This document shows, in pieces, positions 10,767-21,084 of a DNA stretch of 64,000 nt (the stretch's first letter is position 1; each line of letters opens with the position of its first letter). The position numbers were made by a program, and so were the translations under genes. This DNA comes from Paulinella micropora (Eukaryota > Cercozoa > Imbricatea > Euglyphida > Paulinellidae). The notes below the pieces were generated by a model that did not search any database, was not told the DNA's origin, and saw only the letters and a list, made by a program, of their open reading frames with translations. The DNA lies in contig WBZZ01005644.1 of NCBI GenBank assembly GCA_019918135.1, positions 1-64,000 of the forward strand. Direction: 5' to 3'.

Positions 10767-11165
10767 CTAACAGGTAGACAGGTCCAGAAAACAGCGTTGT
10801 GTTACTGACAAAAGAGGAAAACTGTCGCAACAAGTTACGTTCCGGATTTCCTGTAAGACGCGGATGGTCTTCTGCCCCAAGAAAGCGTCCATCGCCAGCA
10901 CGCAGCGGCTGCTGCGGAGCACTCGTGCAAACATGGTGGCGTTTCGCTGGTTGAGCCCGCCCGAGCACAGGCCGGCCGTGACGTTGAAGAGCGTAGATTC
11001 GCTCTCGTCCAGCACTACCAGATCGAACGGCTTTTTGCCTATGAGCTTGTGCAGTGATTCATATTGGTACACGACCTTGTGCGGATCCGCACAAGGCCGC
11101 TTACCAGTACGCGCGGGCTGGCTACTTGCCTTTTTGGTCAGGTCCTGGTAGAAGGCTATCTCGAT
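10767..11165 (-). pseudogene. Fragment of an origin-binding-type (herpes_ori_bp-like) DEAD helicase
   Basis: The minus-strand frame carries VYQYESLHKL, then DLVVLDESESTLFN (Walker B-like DES/DE box), then VLAMDAFLGQKTIRVL. That order is typical of the helicase family of herpesvirus origin-binding protein and its giant-virus and linear-plasmid relatives. Only the middle of such a protein is present, so this is a fossil piece. It ends about 10 bp from the first exon of the SecA-like gene and marks the edge of the repeat-rich region. Its other end runs into the TTTGCACGCGCAAAC repeat module. Confidence 0.6.
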
Positions 11166-13784
11166 GCCCGATATGAAAAATATGAAAAGTAGAAAATAAA
11201 ATTATTTTTTTTGGGATGTGTTTGCACGCGCAAACAAGGGACGAGGGGGTAACAGGGGGATAAGGGGAAGAGGGGGGAACCGGGGGGGGGGGGGGGGGAG
11301 GAGCACTCCCCTCTCCTTCCCTGCCAGCAGGGCACTGCGTTATCCAGACTGTCGGGCGGCGCGGTGCCCTGCGTGGTGGTAGCCGGCAGTGGACATTTGT
11401 TGCAGCAACATTTTCAGAGCACCCAGTATTTTACGACGTTCCAGGGGGCTCAAGGAACAGGGGAGGGGGGGGGGGGGGGGAGAAAGGGCGCAGAAGCTAA
11501 AAAAAAAATACGTGAAACGCCTCCACTAAGCCCCCCCCCCCCCCCCTCTGCCCCCTTCTCGCTTGTCGAGACTTTTTTACTTACATTTTTTTTGGTATTT
11601 TCTTGGCTTCCTTCTGCCCACCCCCCTTCCCCCTCCCTCTCTTAGTTCTCAGTGCCAAGATTAAAACTCTGTCAATGATTTGTTTATTATTTCTTTTACA
11701 ATCTTAGCGCGCCCCCGCGCTTCCTCCTTCCCACTCCCACTCCCAATTCTCAGACGGAGAGGCTAAAGAAAATTTGTGCTCTCCACTCCCTTGCCTCTTC
11801 CCTCGCCTTTTTAGTTCTCAGTGCCAAATGTAAGATCGTCGAGCTTTAATTCAGCGTATTCTTTTTTTCACTTTCTTGGCGCCTGCTCCTTCCCCCCCCC
11901 CCCCCCTCGTTGCCCCTTCTCTCCCCCGCTCCGTTCTCAGATGGGGGGCAAGGACAGCTCGTACTTTCTCTCTCTCCTTGTCCTAGTTTCTCAGTGTCAA
12001 GTTTAATACTTTGTTGAGTTTTAGTTAAAAAACTTTTTTTTGCGCACTTTCCTGGCGCAGTGGAGGCTCGCCGTCTGCTACGAATTCGAACATCGGCTCC
12101 GAGCAGGGCTTGTCCCTCTCTCTCTCTCTCCTAGTTCTCAGTGCCAGGTGTAAGACCGTCGAGCTTGAATTCAGCGTATTCTTTTTCGAACTTTCTTGGC
12201 GCGCCCTCCCTCCCCCCCCTTCCCCTCCCCACTCCCGCTCCGATTCTCAGACGAAAAGCTAAGACAAATTGTGCATCCTCCTCCCCTACCTCCTCCCTCC
12301 CCCTCTCCTAGTTCTCAGTGCCAAGTGTACGACCTCCCCTCGCCTCTACTTCCCCACCCCCCCCTGAGCCCGGGGGGGGGGGGGGGGCTCAAACAGCAGG
12401 GGGCAGAACTGAACAAAAACTAGGATGCCACTGAGCCCATGCCGGGGCGTCTTGCCCTCCTCAATTTCTCGGGCCCAAATTTGTAGGGGGGGGCGCCCCT
12501 CTCCCTCTCCTAGTTCTCAGTGCCACGATTAAAACTTTGTCAAGAATTTTTTTATTAATTTTTTTCTGTACATTCTTAACGCGCCCCCCGCCCCTCCCCC
12601 TTCCCTCCCGCTCCCGATTCTCAGACAGGGGGGAGAGACAAAGACAATTCGTGCTTCTTCCATGGCATGGACAGGGCGCCGTCGGGGATCGTGAGCAGCG
12701 ACCACCGCCCATCAATCCGCCACAGGGTCGTGCTGGAGCGCGGTGCGCAAGATCTGCGGGAATGGTAAAAATATGAAAACTGGAAAAAAAAATTGGAATG
12801 CGTTTGCACGCAAACAAAAAACGAGGGGAACAGAAGGACGGGGGGGGGGGGGGCACTCCCTTCCCCCTTCTTGCCCCCCTTCCTCTCCCTCCCCCCCCCC
12901 CCTGGCCCTTTCTTTCCCCCCCCCCCCCGTCTGTTTCTTTGGTTGTCAGGCAAAAAAGAATTCTTTTTCCTCTTTTCATATTTTCAGATTTTTCTGACCT
13001 TGCACACGGTGGCCGAGCCATGGCACTGACAGGGCGCCGTCAGGGGTCGTGAGGGCTTTGTCCACCTGGCACAGCGACCACCGCCCATCCATCCGCCGCA
13101 GGGTCGTGCTGGAGCACGGTGCGCAAGATCTGCGGGAATAGGAAAGATATGAAAAGTGGAATTTTTTTTTGGAATGCGTTTGCACGCGCAAACAAGGGAC
13201 GAGGGGAGGGGGGGGGGGGGATAGCGGGGGACAAGGGGAACAGGAGGGAATGGGGGGGGGGGGGGGAGGAGCACTCCCCTCCCCTTCCCCCCCTCCCCTT
13301 GCCCATCTGTTTCTTTGGTTGTCGGACAAAAGAAAAAGATTTCCTCGTTTCATATTTTTCATATTTTTCTGACTTTGCGCACGGTGGCCGAGCCATGGCA
13401 CGGACAGGAGGCCGTCGGGGTAGGGGAGAGGTCAAAGACAGAATGTGCTTGCACCTCCCCTTCCCTCTCCCTCTCCTAGTTCTCAGTGCCAAAGTCTCGA
13501 TTTTGTCGAAACTTTGTCGAGAATTTTTTTATTAATTTTTTGTACATTCTTAGCGCGCCCCTGCCCTCTCCCTCCTAGTTCTCTTGTCAAGCTTTAATAA
13601 AAAGAATTTTACAATCTTAGCGCGCCCCTTCCCTTGCCTCTTCCCTTGCTCTCTCTTGGTTCTTAGCGCCAAAAGTAATATCGTCGACCTTTAATTCAAC
13701 GTATTCTTTTTTTCACTTTCTTGGCGTCTGCTCTTGCCCCCCCCTCATTGCCCCTTCCCTCCCCCGCTCTCAGTTCTCAGATGG
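11166..13784. repeat. Mosaic of dispersed intergenic modules and G/C runs
   Basis: I see no gene here. The stretch is built from repeated modules. One starts TCTCCTAGTTCTCAGTGCCA and leads into TTAAAACTTTGTC or GTAAGATCGTCGAGCTTTAA, followed by a T-rich tract and CTTGGCGC or TTAGCGCGCC; it recurs near 11640, 11810, 12130, 12310, 12510, 13480 and 13660. A second module contains TTTGCACGCGCAAAC. Homopolymer G or C runs of 10-18 separate them. ORFs here are compositional artefacts rich in Pro, Gly and Arg. Confidence 0.75.
12659..13415 (-). repeat. Exon-like repeated module (copies at 12659-12765, 13003-13137, 13376-13415)
   Basis: Read on the minus strand, the unit is bounded by an acceptor-like pyrimidine tract plus CAG and a donor-like AAG|GTCAG. 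Between them about 130 bp can encode ILRTVLQHDPAADGWAVV and a Gly/Pro-rich segment ending near SVPWLGH. Partial and full copies recur at 25394-25520 and 25789-25922, with pieces at 15470-15500 and 15783-15800. The flanks carry the inverted pair GAAAAATATGAAAA / TTTTCATATTTTTC. It is either a multiplied exon or a small mobile element that mimics one. Confidence 0.5.
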
Positions 13785-15485
13785 GGGGGGGCCCGAGAGG
13801 GGAGGAGGGAAGAGAAGGGGAGGGAACGATCCTAAAAAAAATGGCCTCGGGGAAAAAAAAGTGAAATTGGAGCCTTAGATCCCTAGGAGAGTGAGTGCGT
13901 TGGGGCGCAGCTTGGAGCCGTCCGAGCCGTGCTAGGCCCGCCCGAGCTTGTGTTTGGTCCGCCCGAGCATATGCCCCGCCACCCAAGAGCTGCGCTCGCA
14001 CGCTACTAAGCGTGCGAGGCTCTAAATTGCCCCGCGGGAAAATACGTCCCATTTTTCTCTCTTCCTTCCCCCCTCCCCCTTTTTGTCAGAGGACAGTGGG
14101 GGAAGAGAGGGGGGGAAGAGAGAAGGGGAGGGAACGATCCTAAAAAAATGGCCTCGGGGAGAAAAAAAAGTGAAATTGGAGCCTTAGATCCCTAGGAGGT
14201 GAGTGCGCCGGGGCGCAGCTTGGAGCCGTCCGAGCCGTGCTAGGCCCGCCCGAGCTTGTGTTTGGTCCGCCCGGGCATATGCCCCGCCACCCAAGAACTG
14301 CGCTCGCACGCTACTAAGCGTGCGAGGCTCTAAATTGCCCCGCGGAAAAATACGTCCCATTTTTCTCTCTTCCTTCTTCCCTCCCCTTTTTTGTCAGAGG
14401 ACAGTGGGGGAAGAGAGGGGAGGGGGGGAGAGAAGGGGAGGGAATGATCCTAAAAAAATGGCCTCGGGGAGAAAAAAAAAGTGAAATTGGAGCCTTAGAT
14501 CCCTAGGAGAGTGAGTGCGCCGGGGCGCAGCTTGGAGCCGTCCGAGCCGTGCTAGGCCCGCCCGAGCTTGTGTTAGGTCCGCTCGCATATGCTCCGCCAC
14601 CCAAGAGCTGCGCTCGCACGCTACTAAGCGTGCGAGGCTCTAAATTGCCCCACGGGAAAATACGTCCCATTTTTCTCTCTTCCTTCCCCCCTCCCCTTTT
14701 TTGTCAGAGGACAGTGGGGGGAAGGAAAGAGAGGGAACGATCCTAAAAAAATGGCCTCCGAGAAGAAAAAGTGAAATTGGAGCCTTAGATCCCTAGGAGT
14801 GTGAGTGCGCCGGGGCGCAGCTTGGAGCCGTCCGAGCCGTGCTAGGCCCGTCCGAGCTTGTGTTAGGTCCACTCGAGCATATGCACCGCCACCCAAGAGC
14901 TGCGCCCGCACGCTACGAAGCATGCGAAGCTCTAAATTGCCCCGCGGGAAAATACGTCCCATTTTCTCTCTTCCTTCCCCCCTCCCCTTTTTTGTCAGAG
15001 GACAGTGGAGGGAGGGAGGGGAGGGAACGATCCTAAAAAAATGGCCTCGGGGAAAAAAAAGTGAAATTGGAGCCTTAGATCCCTAGGAGTGTGAGTGCGC
15101 CGGGGCGCAGCTTGGAGCCGTCCGAGCCGTGCTAGGGCCGCCCGAGCTTGTGCTAGGTCCGCCCGAGCATATGCCCCGCCACCCAAGAGCTGCGCTCGCA
15201 CGCTACTAAGCGTGCGAGGCTCTAAATTTCCCCGCGGGAAAATACGTCCCATTTTTCTCTCTTCCTTCCCCCCTCCCCTTTTTTGTCAGAGGACAGTGGG
15301 GGGAGGGAGGGGAGGGAACGATCCTAAAAAAATGGCCTCGGGGAAAAAAAGTGAAATTGGAGCCTTAGATCACTAGGAGTGTGAGTGCGCCGGGGCGCAG
15401 CTTGGAGCCGTCCGAGCCGTGCTAGGCCCGCCCGAGCTTGTGTTAGGTCCGCCCGAGCATATGCTCCGCCACGCAATAGCTGCGC
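13785..15485. repeat. Tandem array of about 290-312-bp units, six copies
   Basis: The anchor CTTGGAGCCGTCCGAGCCGT occurs, with small changes, at 13911, 14219, 14531, 14821, 15111 and 15401, giving spacings of 308, 312, 290, 290 and 290 bp. Each unit has a GC-rich half, a CT-rich tract, a G-run purine tract and a conserved AAATTGGAGCCTTAGATCCC. Units also contain the small dyad GCACGCTACTAAGCGTGC. The period is not a multiple of three, so the similar short ORFs in each unit do not join and I do not call them genes. Confidence 0.9.
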
Positions 15486-15504
15486 TGGAGCACAGTACGC
15501 AAGA

Positions 15505-15775
15505 CGTAAAAAAAATATGAAAATATGAAATCAGGAAAAAAATCTTTTTTCTTTGGCCGACAACGAAACAACACACACGGGCAAGGGGAAGGGGGAGAAG
15601 GAAGGCAGAGCAACAAGGGGAAGGACGGGGGAGTGGGAAGAGCATTCCCTTTTCCCTGTCTCTGTTGCTCTGTCTTCCTTCTCCCCCTTCCCCTTGTTCG
15701 TGTGTGTGTGTGTTGTTTCGTTGTCGGCCAAAGAAAAAATTTTTTTTTCCTGATTTCATAATTTTCATATTTTTC
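15505..15775. repeat. Long inverted repeat (fold-back element)
   Basis: Left arm about 15505-15615 and right arm about 15665-15775 are near-perfect reverse complements, including CTTTGGCCGACAACGAAAC and GTTTCGTTGTCGGCCAAAG. The loop is about 50 bp. The outer ends carry the AATATGAAA / TTTCATATT motif found around the exon-like modules, so this looks like the same family in fold-back form. Confidence 0.85.
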
Positions 15776-16639
15776 TGAATTTATGCACTGTGGCCGAACC
15801 TAGGCAAGCGTAGTCGCGCTACAGCGGCGCAGTGTACCGCTGTAATAAAATAAAAAATTAGGAAAATAAAAATTAAAAAAAACGAGCTGGTAAATAAAGA
15901 ATCTGAGTTTGTTCCTCAAGTGTGTCTTTAATAAAACATAATGGTTTTAAGCTGCGGCGACTGCCCCAATAGTACAAACAGCAGCAGCAGCAGCAGCAGC
16001 AGGGCATCGAGCTAGTACCACCTGAGTGGACGATGCGTTACAGAAGAAAGCCAATCATTTTTAAGCTTCGGCAGCAGGATTGTACTGAACCAGTTGACGA
16101 CGCCAATTCGCTTGCAGCGTTTACTATTGCATGGCCCCGCTCCTGCGGCCGGGGCTGTGCCACTAGTGCCCGGGTAGTTAGCAAGAGCAATCCACAGTTG
16201 TTTTGAGGCGCGCAATGTCAAAGTAGGGGCGCACAAACTAGCGGAGTTGCAGCAAAAGACTACAGCCGTCGGAGGATCTGGGGAAGAGCTCAGGGAGTTG
16301 CTGTAGATGCTTTGTTCCGACCGCAAGTCAGTTGAAAAGCCTGGGGGTAGTTGCCAAAAGCCTACGGCTTAGCAAGGCTGTCCGCGGCAACAAGAAAGGA
16401 GAGCAGCTAGGTCTTCCTTGGCCCCAAGAACTTATTCCTAAGCGCGCTGACAATCCCGGGAGGCGTTGGCTGCCCAACTCAAGCTTCAAAGGTTAGGAGC
16501 GGATGCGATCGCTACTTAAAAGCGTTTATACGTAAAGTTGCGTTGAAGCAAAGACTTCCCACCCGCGCCTTGGCAAGAAAAACGATCAGAAGCTTCAGCA
16601 CACCCTCTAGAATCAACGAAAGCTTAGGCACAAATGCTT
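15776..16639. other. Mostly non-coding stretch with a (CAG)n run and one doubtful small ORF
   Basis: A CAG repeat of about eight units lies at 15979-16003. A minus-strand frame at 16012-16326 (104 codons) reads a Ser/Ala/Pro-rich sequence with no motif I recognise. AT-rich sequence with AATAAA-like strings lies at 15840-15940. I see nothing else supportable. Confidence 0.3.
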
Positions 16640-16770
16640 GGTAGTCAAAAAGGAAGAGGTACAGGAGTGCCAGAGAGGTTTGAAAAATAGGTTGAGGCTC
16701 CTTAGATACCAGCCAAAAAAAAGGCTAGAGTTGTTTGCGCAAGGAATAGTAAAGATATCCGTTCTGTCCT
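16640..16770. repeat. Segmental duplication, first copy (second at 18735-18865)
   Basis: Both copies share AGTCAAAAA..GAAGAGGT, GAGAGGTTTGAAAAATAGGTT, and TTGCGCAAGGAATAGT. A further shared segment (GCAATTTG.GCAAGGG, GCTTGGTTTGTGCTTAAAGCAG) follows at 17055-17105 and 18868-18908. The second copy lacks the zinc-finger ORF between them. Confidence 0.75.
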
Positions 16771-16783
16771 CGGGCCACCACTC

Positions 16784-17119
16784 CTACTTACTCCCAGCCC
16801 TTACGGCATGCCGCATCCATTGCACAGTACTCGCAATTGTATAATAAACAAGATACCCAGCATCGTAAATAAAGACGCAGGCAGATCTGGTGGTACTAGC
16901 AGTAGCAGCTGCGGCGAGGGTGGGGCACTTGTCGGCCAAGTGTCGCGACTTGTCCCCGAGACGGAAGGTGGCGCCGCAGTTGGACGGGCAGCGGATCGTG
17001 AGGTTCTGTACCGCGAGGCGACCGCGGTTGGCGGCCGCTGCGTCATCGGGACCCGGCAATTTGTGCAAGGGCGCCCCGCCGCTTGGTTTGTGCTTAAAGC
17101 AGGTTTCGCCCTCGTTCAT
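16784..17119 (-). CDS. TRAF-type zinc-finger fragment
   Basis: The 111-codon frame contains CPSNCGATFRLGDKSRHLADKCP. This C-x3-C-x11-H-x4-C spacing is that of a TRAF-type zinc finger, as found in TRAF and SIAH-like ubiquitin-pathway adaptors. A hydrophobic segment (FIYDAGYLVYYTIAS) follows. An earlier Cys/His pair (CFKHK) may be the end of a preceding finger. No RING is visible in the same frame, so it is likely an incomplete copy within the virus-like region. Family assignment rests on the single finger. Confidence 0.5.
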   Translation of the reverse strand: MNEGETCFKHKPSGGAPLHKLPGPDDAAAANRGRLAVQNLTIRCPSNCGATFRLGDKSRHLADKCPTLAAAATASTTRSACVFIYDAGYLVYYTIASTVQWMRHAVRAGSK

Positions 17120-17159
17120 TCAAGCCTCGTCGTAGCAGGCCATTTGGCTACACAAAGAT

Positions 17160-18214
17160 CAGGCTTTTCTGTTTTGAGCCTGCAATTTTTCTTTCCCCCG
17201 CTCCGTTCTCAGATGGGGGGCAAGGACAGCTCGTACTTTCTCTCTCCCTGTCCTAGTTTCTCAGTGTCAAGTTTAATACCTTGTTGAGTTTTAGTTAAAA
17301 AACTTGTTTTTTTGCACTTTCCTGGCGCAGTGGAGGCTCGCCGTCTGCTACGAATCGGACAACGGCTCGAACATCGGCTCAGAGCAGGGCTTGTCCATCT
17401 CTCTCTCTCTCTCTCTCTCTCCTAGTTCTCAGTGCCAAGATTAAAACTTTGTCAAGGATTTTTTTATTAATTTTTTTATGTACATTTTTGACTTCTCTTG
17501 GTGGCGTCTTCTTAGTTTTGTTTCAGTTCTGCCCCTGCTCTTTGAGCTTTCCATGCTCAGGAAAGGAGAGTGCGCCAAGAAAATGATACAATTTACGCTG
17601 AATTAAAGCTCGACAGAGCCCCCTGAGCCCGGGGGGCTTAAAGAACAGGAGGAGGGCAAGGGGGAGAAACTACAAAAAAAAGTATATGAAACGCTTTAAT
17701 TAAGCCCTTCTCGCCCCAACGCCGGGCGCCCCCCCCCCCCCCACTCTTGCTGAGGTATCTAAGTTTGCTGGTAATTATGATTTCTTATGTGTAATTTATT
17801 TCGCAATGTAGGGTGAGCATTTATCATACGGTAGCGCCCAACTTAACGCCAAATGAACGGGCCGCTCCTGCAGTGCGCGCAATTTTAATAAAAGCTTTGA
17901 CAAAGTCGTCTGCAAAAATCCATTCAAGTATTGCCTTTTTCGACCGTATCACATTTGCACTTTCAAAACAGCAGGGAAGGCCAGGGAGAAGTACGCGTGG
18001 CCGCGCCGCCCGGGTCAAGGGGGAAAAATAGTCGGAACACTCCACACCATTTTTTTACCGTGTCAGGATTCCTCTTTTTGTACATAGGTTTGTAAAGAGC
18101 GTGATATGGCTAATAAATGCAAAAGCCAGCCAATTTTCTTTTCACAGGCCAGTTATCGACGCAAGCTGCGAGCGCTCCCCCCCCCCCCCCCCTTCCTTTC
18201 ACTGCTAGGGAGCC
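17160..18214. repeat. Intergenic repeat mosaic, copy of 11931-12150
   Basis: 17207-17430 closely matches 11931-12150, including GGGGGGCAAGGACAGCTCGT, CAGTGGAGGCTCGCCGTCTG and the CT repeat. Further on are the TGAGCCC/GGGCTTA hairpin (17616-17639), a C run near 17729-17742, an ACTGCCTTTTTCGACCGTATCAC motif at about 17930-17953, and at 18085-18150 a segment repeated at 22840-22905. No gene is supported. Confidence 0.7.
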
Positions 18215-18509
18215 AGAAAAATGCGCTTAGGGCGGCGCACGCTCAGGCACAACAGAACGAGCACGGGTCCAGCAAGAGTCGCAGCGGCTGCGGACCATTG
18301 CCGACGAAGCCGTCAGGCAGGTGCAACAAGATAGAGAGAGGATCGCGAGAGAACAGCAAGAACGTGAGTGCTGGCAGAGGAGAGCGCAGGCAGCAGAAGC
18401 CACGCTAGTGCAAGTGCAGCAGCTGCAGCAGCAAGTGTTGTTGCCCTTGTGGCCTCTTTCCAAGAACTTGCCTGCCCTAGCGCTACCCCTGCGTGCCTCG
18501 CATTCCTAA
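18215..18509 (+). CDS. Short coiled-coil ORF
   Basis: The frame reads Gln/Glu/Arg-rich helix with heptad-like spacing (for example ERARVQQESQRLRTIADEAV, then QDRERIAREQQERECWQRR) and ends in a short hydrophobic tail. No ATG is obvious before the coil; the nearest in-frame starts are GTG-like. It resembles the other Gln/Arg-rich coiled-coil proteins of the region (37437-37877 and 45731-46531), but function is unknown. Confidence 0.35.
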
Positions 18510-19303
18510 CGCCCCGCCAAAGAGCAATCATGGAAAATTAGGAAAGTAGGAAATCCTTGCCAAAGTTTTAATCTTGGTACTGCCTTTTCCGATCGTGCCT
18601 GACCAATCCACCACCTTTTGAAATTAGTATGAACCCCGGCACGCATCCTAGCTCTTACGACATATTTCGACATCTCGTGAACAGCGAGTTAAACGTCTAT
18701 TAAAATTTCTTTTCTAGCCTCAGCATAGGTGCTGGGGAGTCAAAAAGAAAGAGGTGCGGGAGTGCCGGAGAGGTTTGAAAAATAGGTTACGGCACAAAAA
18801 CATCTGCAAAAAAAGTCTAGAGTTGCTTGCGCAAGGAATAGTGCATATATCCGCCATCTCCTCGGCAATTTGCGCAAGGGCCCCGCCGCTTGGTTGTGCT
18901 TAAAGCAGGCTTAAAGAAAAAGGAACGGCGGAGCCACGTAGCACAACAGGAAATCGCAAAGGGTGATACGTTGTGTCTACCAAGCACAACACTGCTGATT
19001 AAAACGTCAGTTATCGAGGGGGGAGGGCACCAAGGAGAAGGAGGGAGGGGGGGGGGGGGGGCGCCCTCCCCCCGTCTAAGAACAGGGAGCGAAAGAGGGG
19101 AGGGGGAGAAGCAGGGGGGGGGGGGGGGGGAGGCAAGGCCCCCCGCTCTAAAAGCAAAAGAGGGAGGGGTGCCCCCCCCCTCCCAGCTCTCTTTCCTTTC
19201 TGTCTTTCTTTTCTTTTTTTGCTATCGCAAACCGAAGAGATGTTACTGTTATGAACGGCGTGGGCGAGATCTTCTGAGCTCCCCCCCCCCCCTCCCCACA
19301 TAA
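18510..19303. other. No gene seen; duplicated segment and G runs
   Basis: Contains the second copy of the 16640-16770 duplication (18735-18865) and several G or C runs of 9-15 at 19046-19195 and 19270-19290. ORFs across the runs are Gly/Pro artefacts. Confidence 0.5.
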
Positions 19304-20482
19304 ATGCCCTTCCAGCAGCAGCGAGCGGCGCGACGTCGCAAGCAGCAGCGCCGCAAGGCGCGAGAGCGCAAGACAGCAGACGGACACGCGCGGCAGGAGC
19401 CCGGCGCCGAGGCGTACAGCCTAAGCCGCATCAATGACCGTCTGCAGAACGACGTGTTGCAGGGGCGCGACGGGGCCGATGGCAAGGAGTTGATGCGCGT
19501 GCGGGCCTTTGTCAATGGCAGCACCTCGTACCAGGTTACAACGCAGGCGCGGCTAGACGACATCTGCCAGGAGCCCGCTCTGTTGGTGCGCGCGCATTTC
19601 TTTTACCCAGCAGATCTGGTGCGTCTCGGGTTAGAAACAAGCGTGGCCGGCTCGGTGCTGGTCCGCACAGTTGTCTACATGTTGTGGGGGCAGGAGCTGA
19701 ACCCCATGCCTCCGTTCTGGTCGCCCGAGTCGCGCCATCCACAGCGCATAATGTGGCGCGACGAAATTACCATCCACACCTTGCCGCGCGTGCTGGCGGA
19801 GCCATGCCTCTTGCAGATTACGCACCACCCCCCGCCGCCAGGCGCAGCCCGCTTGCGCGTGTCGCTGCGGGCCATCATAAATTACGGGGAGGCTTTGGAC
19901 AGCGTGTTGCAACAGACGCCGGACGCCTGGTACACAATCTTGCAGGCCTGGCGAGCTGTGCTGCAGGGTGCTGCCGCGGTGTGCAAGGGTTTGGGGCTGC
20001 CCCCCCTGGTGGAGCTACTCACGACCACGGGCCCGCCACCACCGCCCCGCACACAAATCGTGCTGCTGACCGCGCGGCTGCTGCAGCTGCCTCAGCAAGC
20101 GGAAGCCGAGGCTCTCGCGCGGGTTGTGCTGACGCTGGAAGCTACGGCCGCCAGCGAGCCCGAACCTCCCCCCACTTGTGAGGTAGCGGTAGACGTAAAG
20201 CGCATGTGCGTCGTGTGCGAGAACAAGGGCTCACTTGAAGTGCAAATCCAGACGTGTTGCCTTGACAATGGTCTGTGCAAGCGCCCGCGCTGCCGCGCGA
20301 TATTTGAGCGTCAGTATTGCCCCGGCAACCCAGACTTTTGCAACTTGTGCCGTGCGCAAACCGAACAGGTATTCGCGCTGGGCGACATTCGGCTGCGGCC
20401 GGGCCCTGCCTGGGGCAAGACAAGGCGCATGCTGCGGGCCTTTAGCGACCGGGCCGCGCGGTCCCTCTCTGCGCCTGGCTAG
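19304..20482 (+). CDS. RING-like zinc-finger protein, 392 codons
   Basis: The ATG at 19304 is followed by an Arg/Lys/Gln-rich basic start, then a middle region with hydrophobic strands and Pro-rich turns without a known motif. The C-terminal third holds a Cys cluster: CVVC, then CCLDNGLC, RPRCRAIF, CPGN and FCNLC. Two C-x2-C pairs flank internal Cys residues, as in RING or treble-clef fingers, so an E3 ubiquitin-ligase-like role is possible. No His is clearly in the RING pattern, so a degenerate RING or other zinc finger is equally likely. The 3' end overlaps by about 40 bp a convergent kinase-like frame. The frame is open throughout. Confidence 0.6.
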   Translation: MPFQQQRAARRRKQQRRKARERKTADGHARQEPGAEAYSLSRINDRLQNDVLQGRDGADGKELMRVRAFVNGSTSYQVTTQARLDDICQEPALLVRAHFFYPADLVRLGLETSVAGSVLVRTVVYMLWGQELNPMPPFWSPESRHPQRIMWRDEITIHTLPRVLAEPCLLQITHHPPPPGAARLRVSLRAIINYGEALDSVLQQTPDAWYTILQAWRAVLQGAAAVCKGLGLPPLVELLTTTGPPPPPRTQIVLLTARLLQLPQQAEAEALARVVLTLEATAASEPEPPPTCEVAVDVKRMCVVCENKGSLEVQIQTCCLDNGLCKRPRCRAIFERQYCPGNPDFCNLCRAQTEQVFALGDIRLRPGPAWGKTRRMLRAFSDRAARSLSAPG

Positions 20483-20687
20483 CCAGCCCCCCATTCAGAT
20501 CCGCATCGCCAATCGTAACCAGTAGCGTTGTCGACCCTTGGCCTTTGTGCACAAGAAAGTTTAGTGGTTTCAGATCTATTAGTATGGAATCAGTAGCCAA
20601 ATTACCTTCCCGTATTAAATCAAAGAAGAGTTTAGCATAAGTGTGAACCGCTTGCCGCGAAGTCCCCAAGAACTGCTGTCTAAGCAC
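20442..20687 (-). pseudogene. Kinase-like catalytic-loop fragment
   Basis: The short frame reads IDLKPLNFLV, a D-x4-N catalytic-loop match, followed after about 10 residues by LVTIGDAD, which could be the DFG-equivalent strand. Preceding sequence (YAKLFFDLIREGNL) suits the helix before the loop. It is only the central piece of a kinase fold, so a remnant. It belongs with the similar loops at 26180-26609, 34690-36843 and 47290-48195. Confidence 0.5.
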
Positions 20688-20759
20688 CTAGCCCTGCTCC
20701 AAAGCATTCTGGGGGAATATAAATCACTCGACAAGGCAGTCGGCGTCAACATGCAACAA

Positions 20760-21070
20760 AGTCTTGTTCCGATCTAGAAAAAAAGGAAATAGCACTGACG
20801 GAGCTGGAGGGGGGGAGTGATATGGCTGAAAAGGGCAGTACTGCCGAAAAAATCGGAAGCACTGCCTTTTCCGGCCGTATCACACCCGTGCAAAACAGCG
20901 AAATTTAGCGCTAAAACTTTTGTTTTTGCGCAAATGACAAGTTTTTCATACCCTTCTCCCCCCCGATACATTCCTTTGCGAACTGGATTTTTTCTCTTTC
21001 TCGTTTCTTGCAGACATTGCGGTGCTCGTCGTAGCACTCTACGCTTGCGAGCGCTTTAAAAGAGGAATGA
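20760..21070. repeat. GTGATAYGG / GCGCTAAA repeat module
   Basis: GTGATATGGCTGAAAAGGGCAGT (about 20818) and ACTGCCTTTTCCGGCCGTATCAC (about 20861-20883) form an inverted pair around a short spacer. They are followed by AGCGAAATTTAGCGCTAAA and TTTTTGCGCAAATGACAAG. The same components recur at 33650-34160 and 53050-53940. No gene is seen. Confidence 0.7.
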
Positions 21071-21084
21071 GGAGCGCCACTAGT

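Noticed and set aside
12196-13535. Long Pro/Gly/Arg-rich ORFs on both strands
   Set aside because: They are artefacts of G/C homopolymers and purine/pyrimidine tracts, overlapping in several frames with no motif.
13895-15376. Repeated ORF of about 60-93 codons on the plus strand of the 290-bp array, and its minus counterpart
   Set aside because: The period is not a multiple of three, both strands are open from base composition alone, and C/G runs cut through the frames.
13785-15485. CRISPR array
   Set aside because: Units are about 300 bp without short repeat-spacer alternation, and the genome is eukaryotic.
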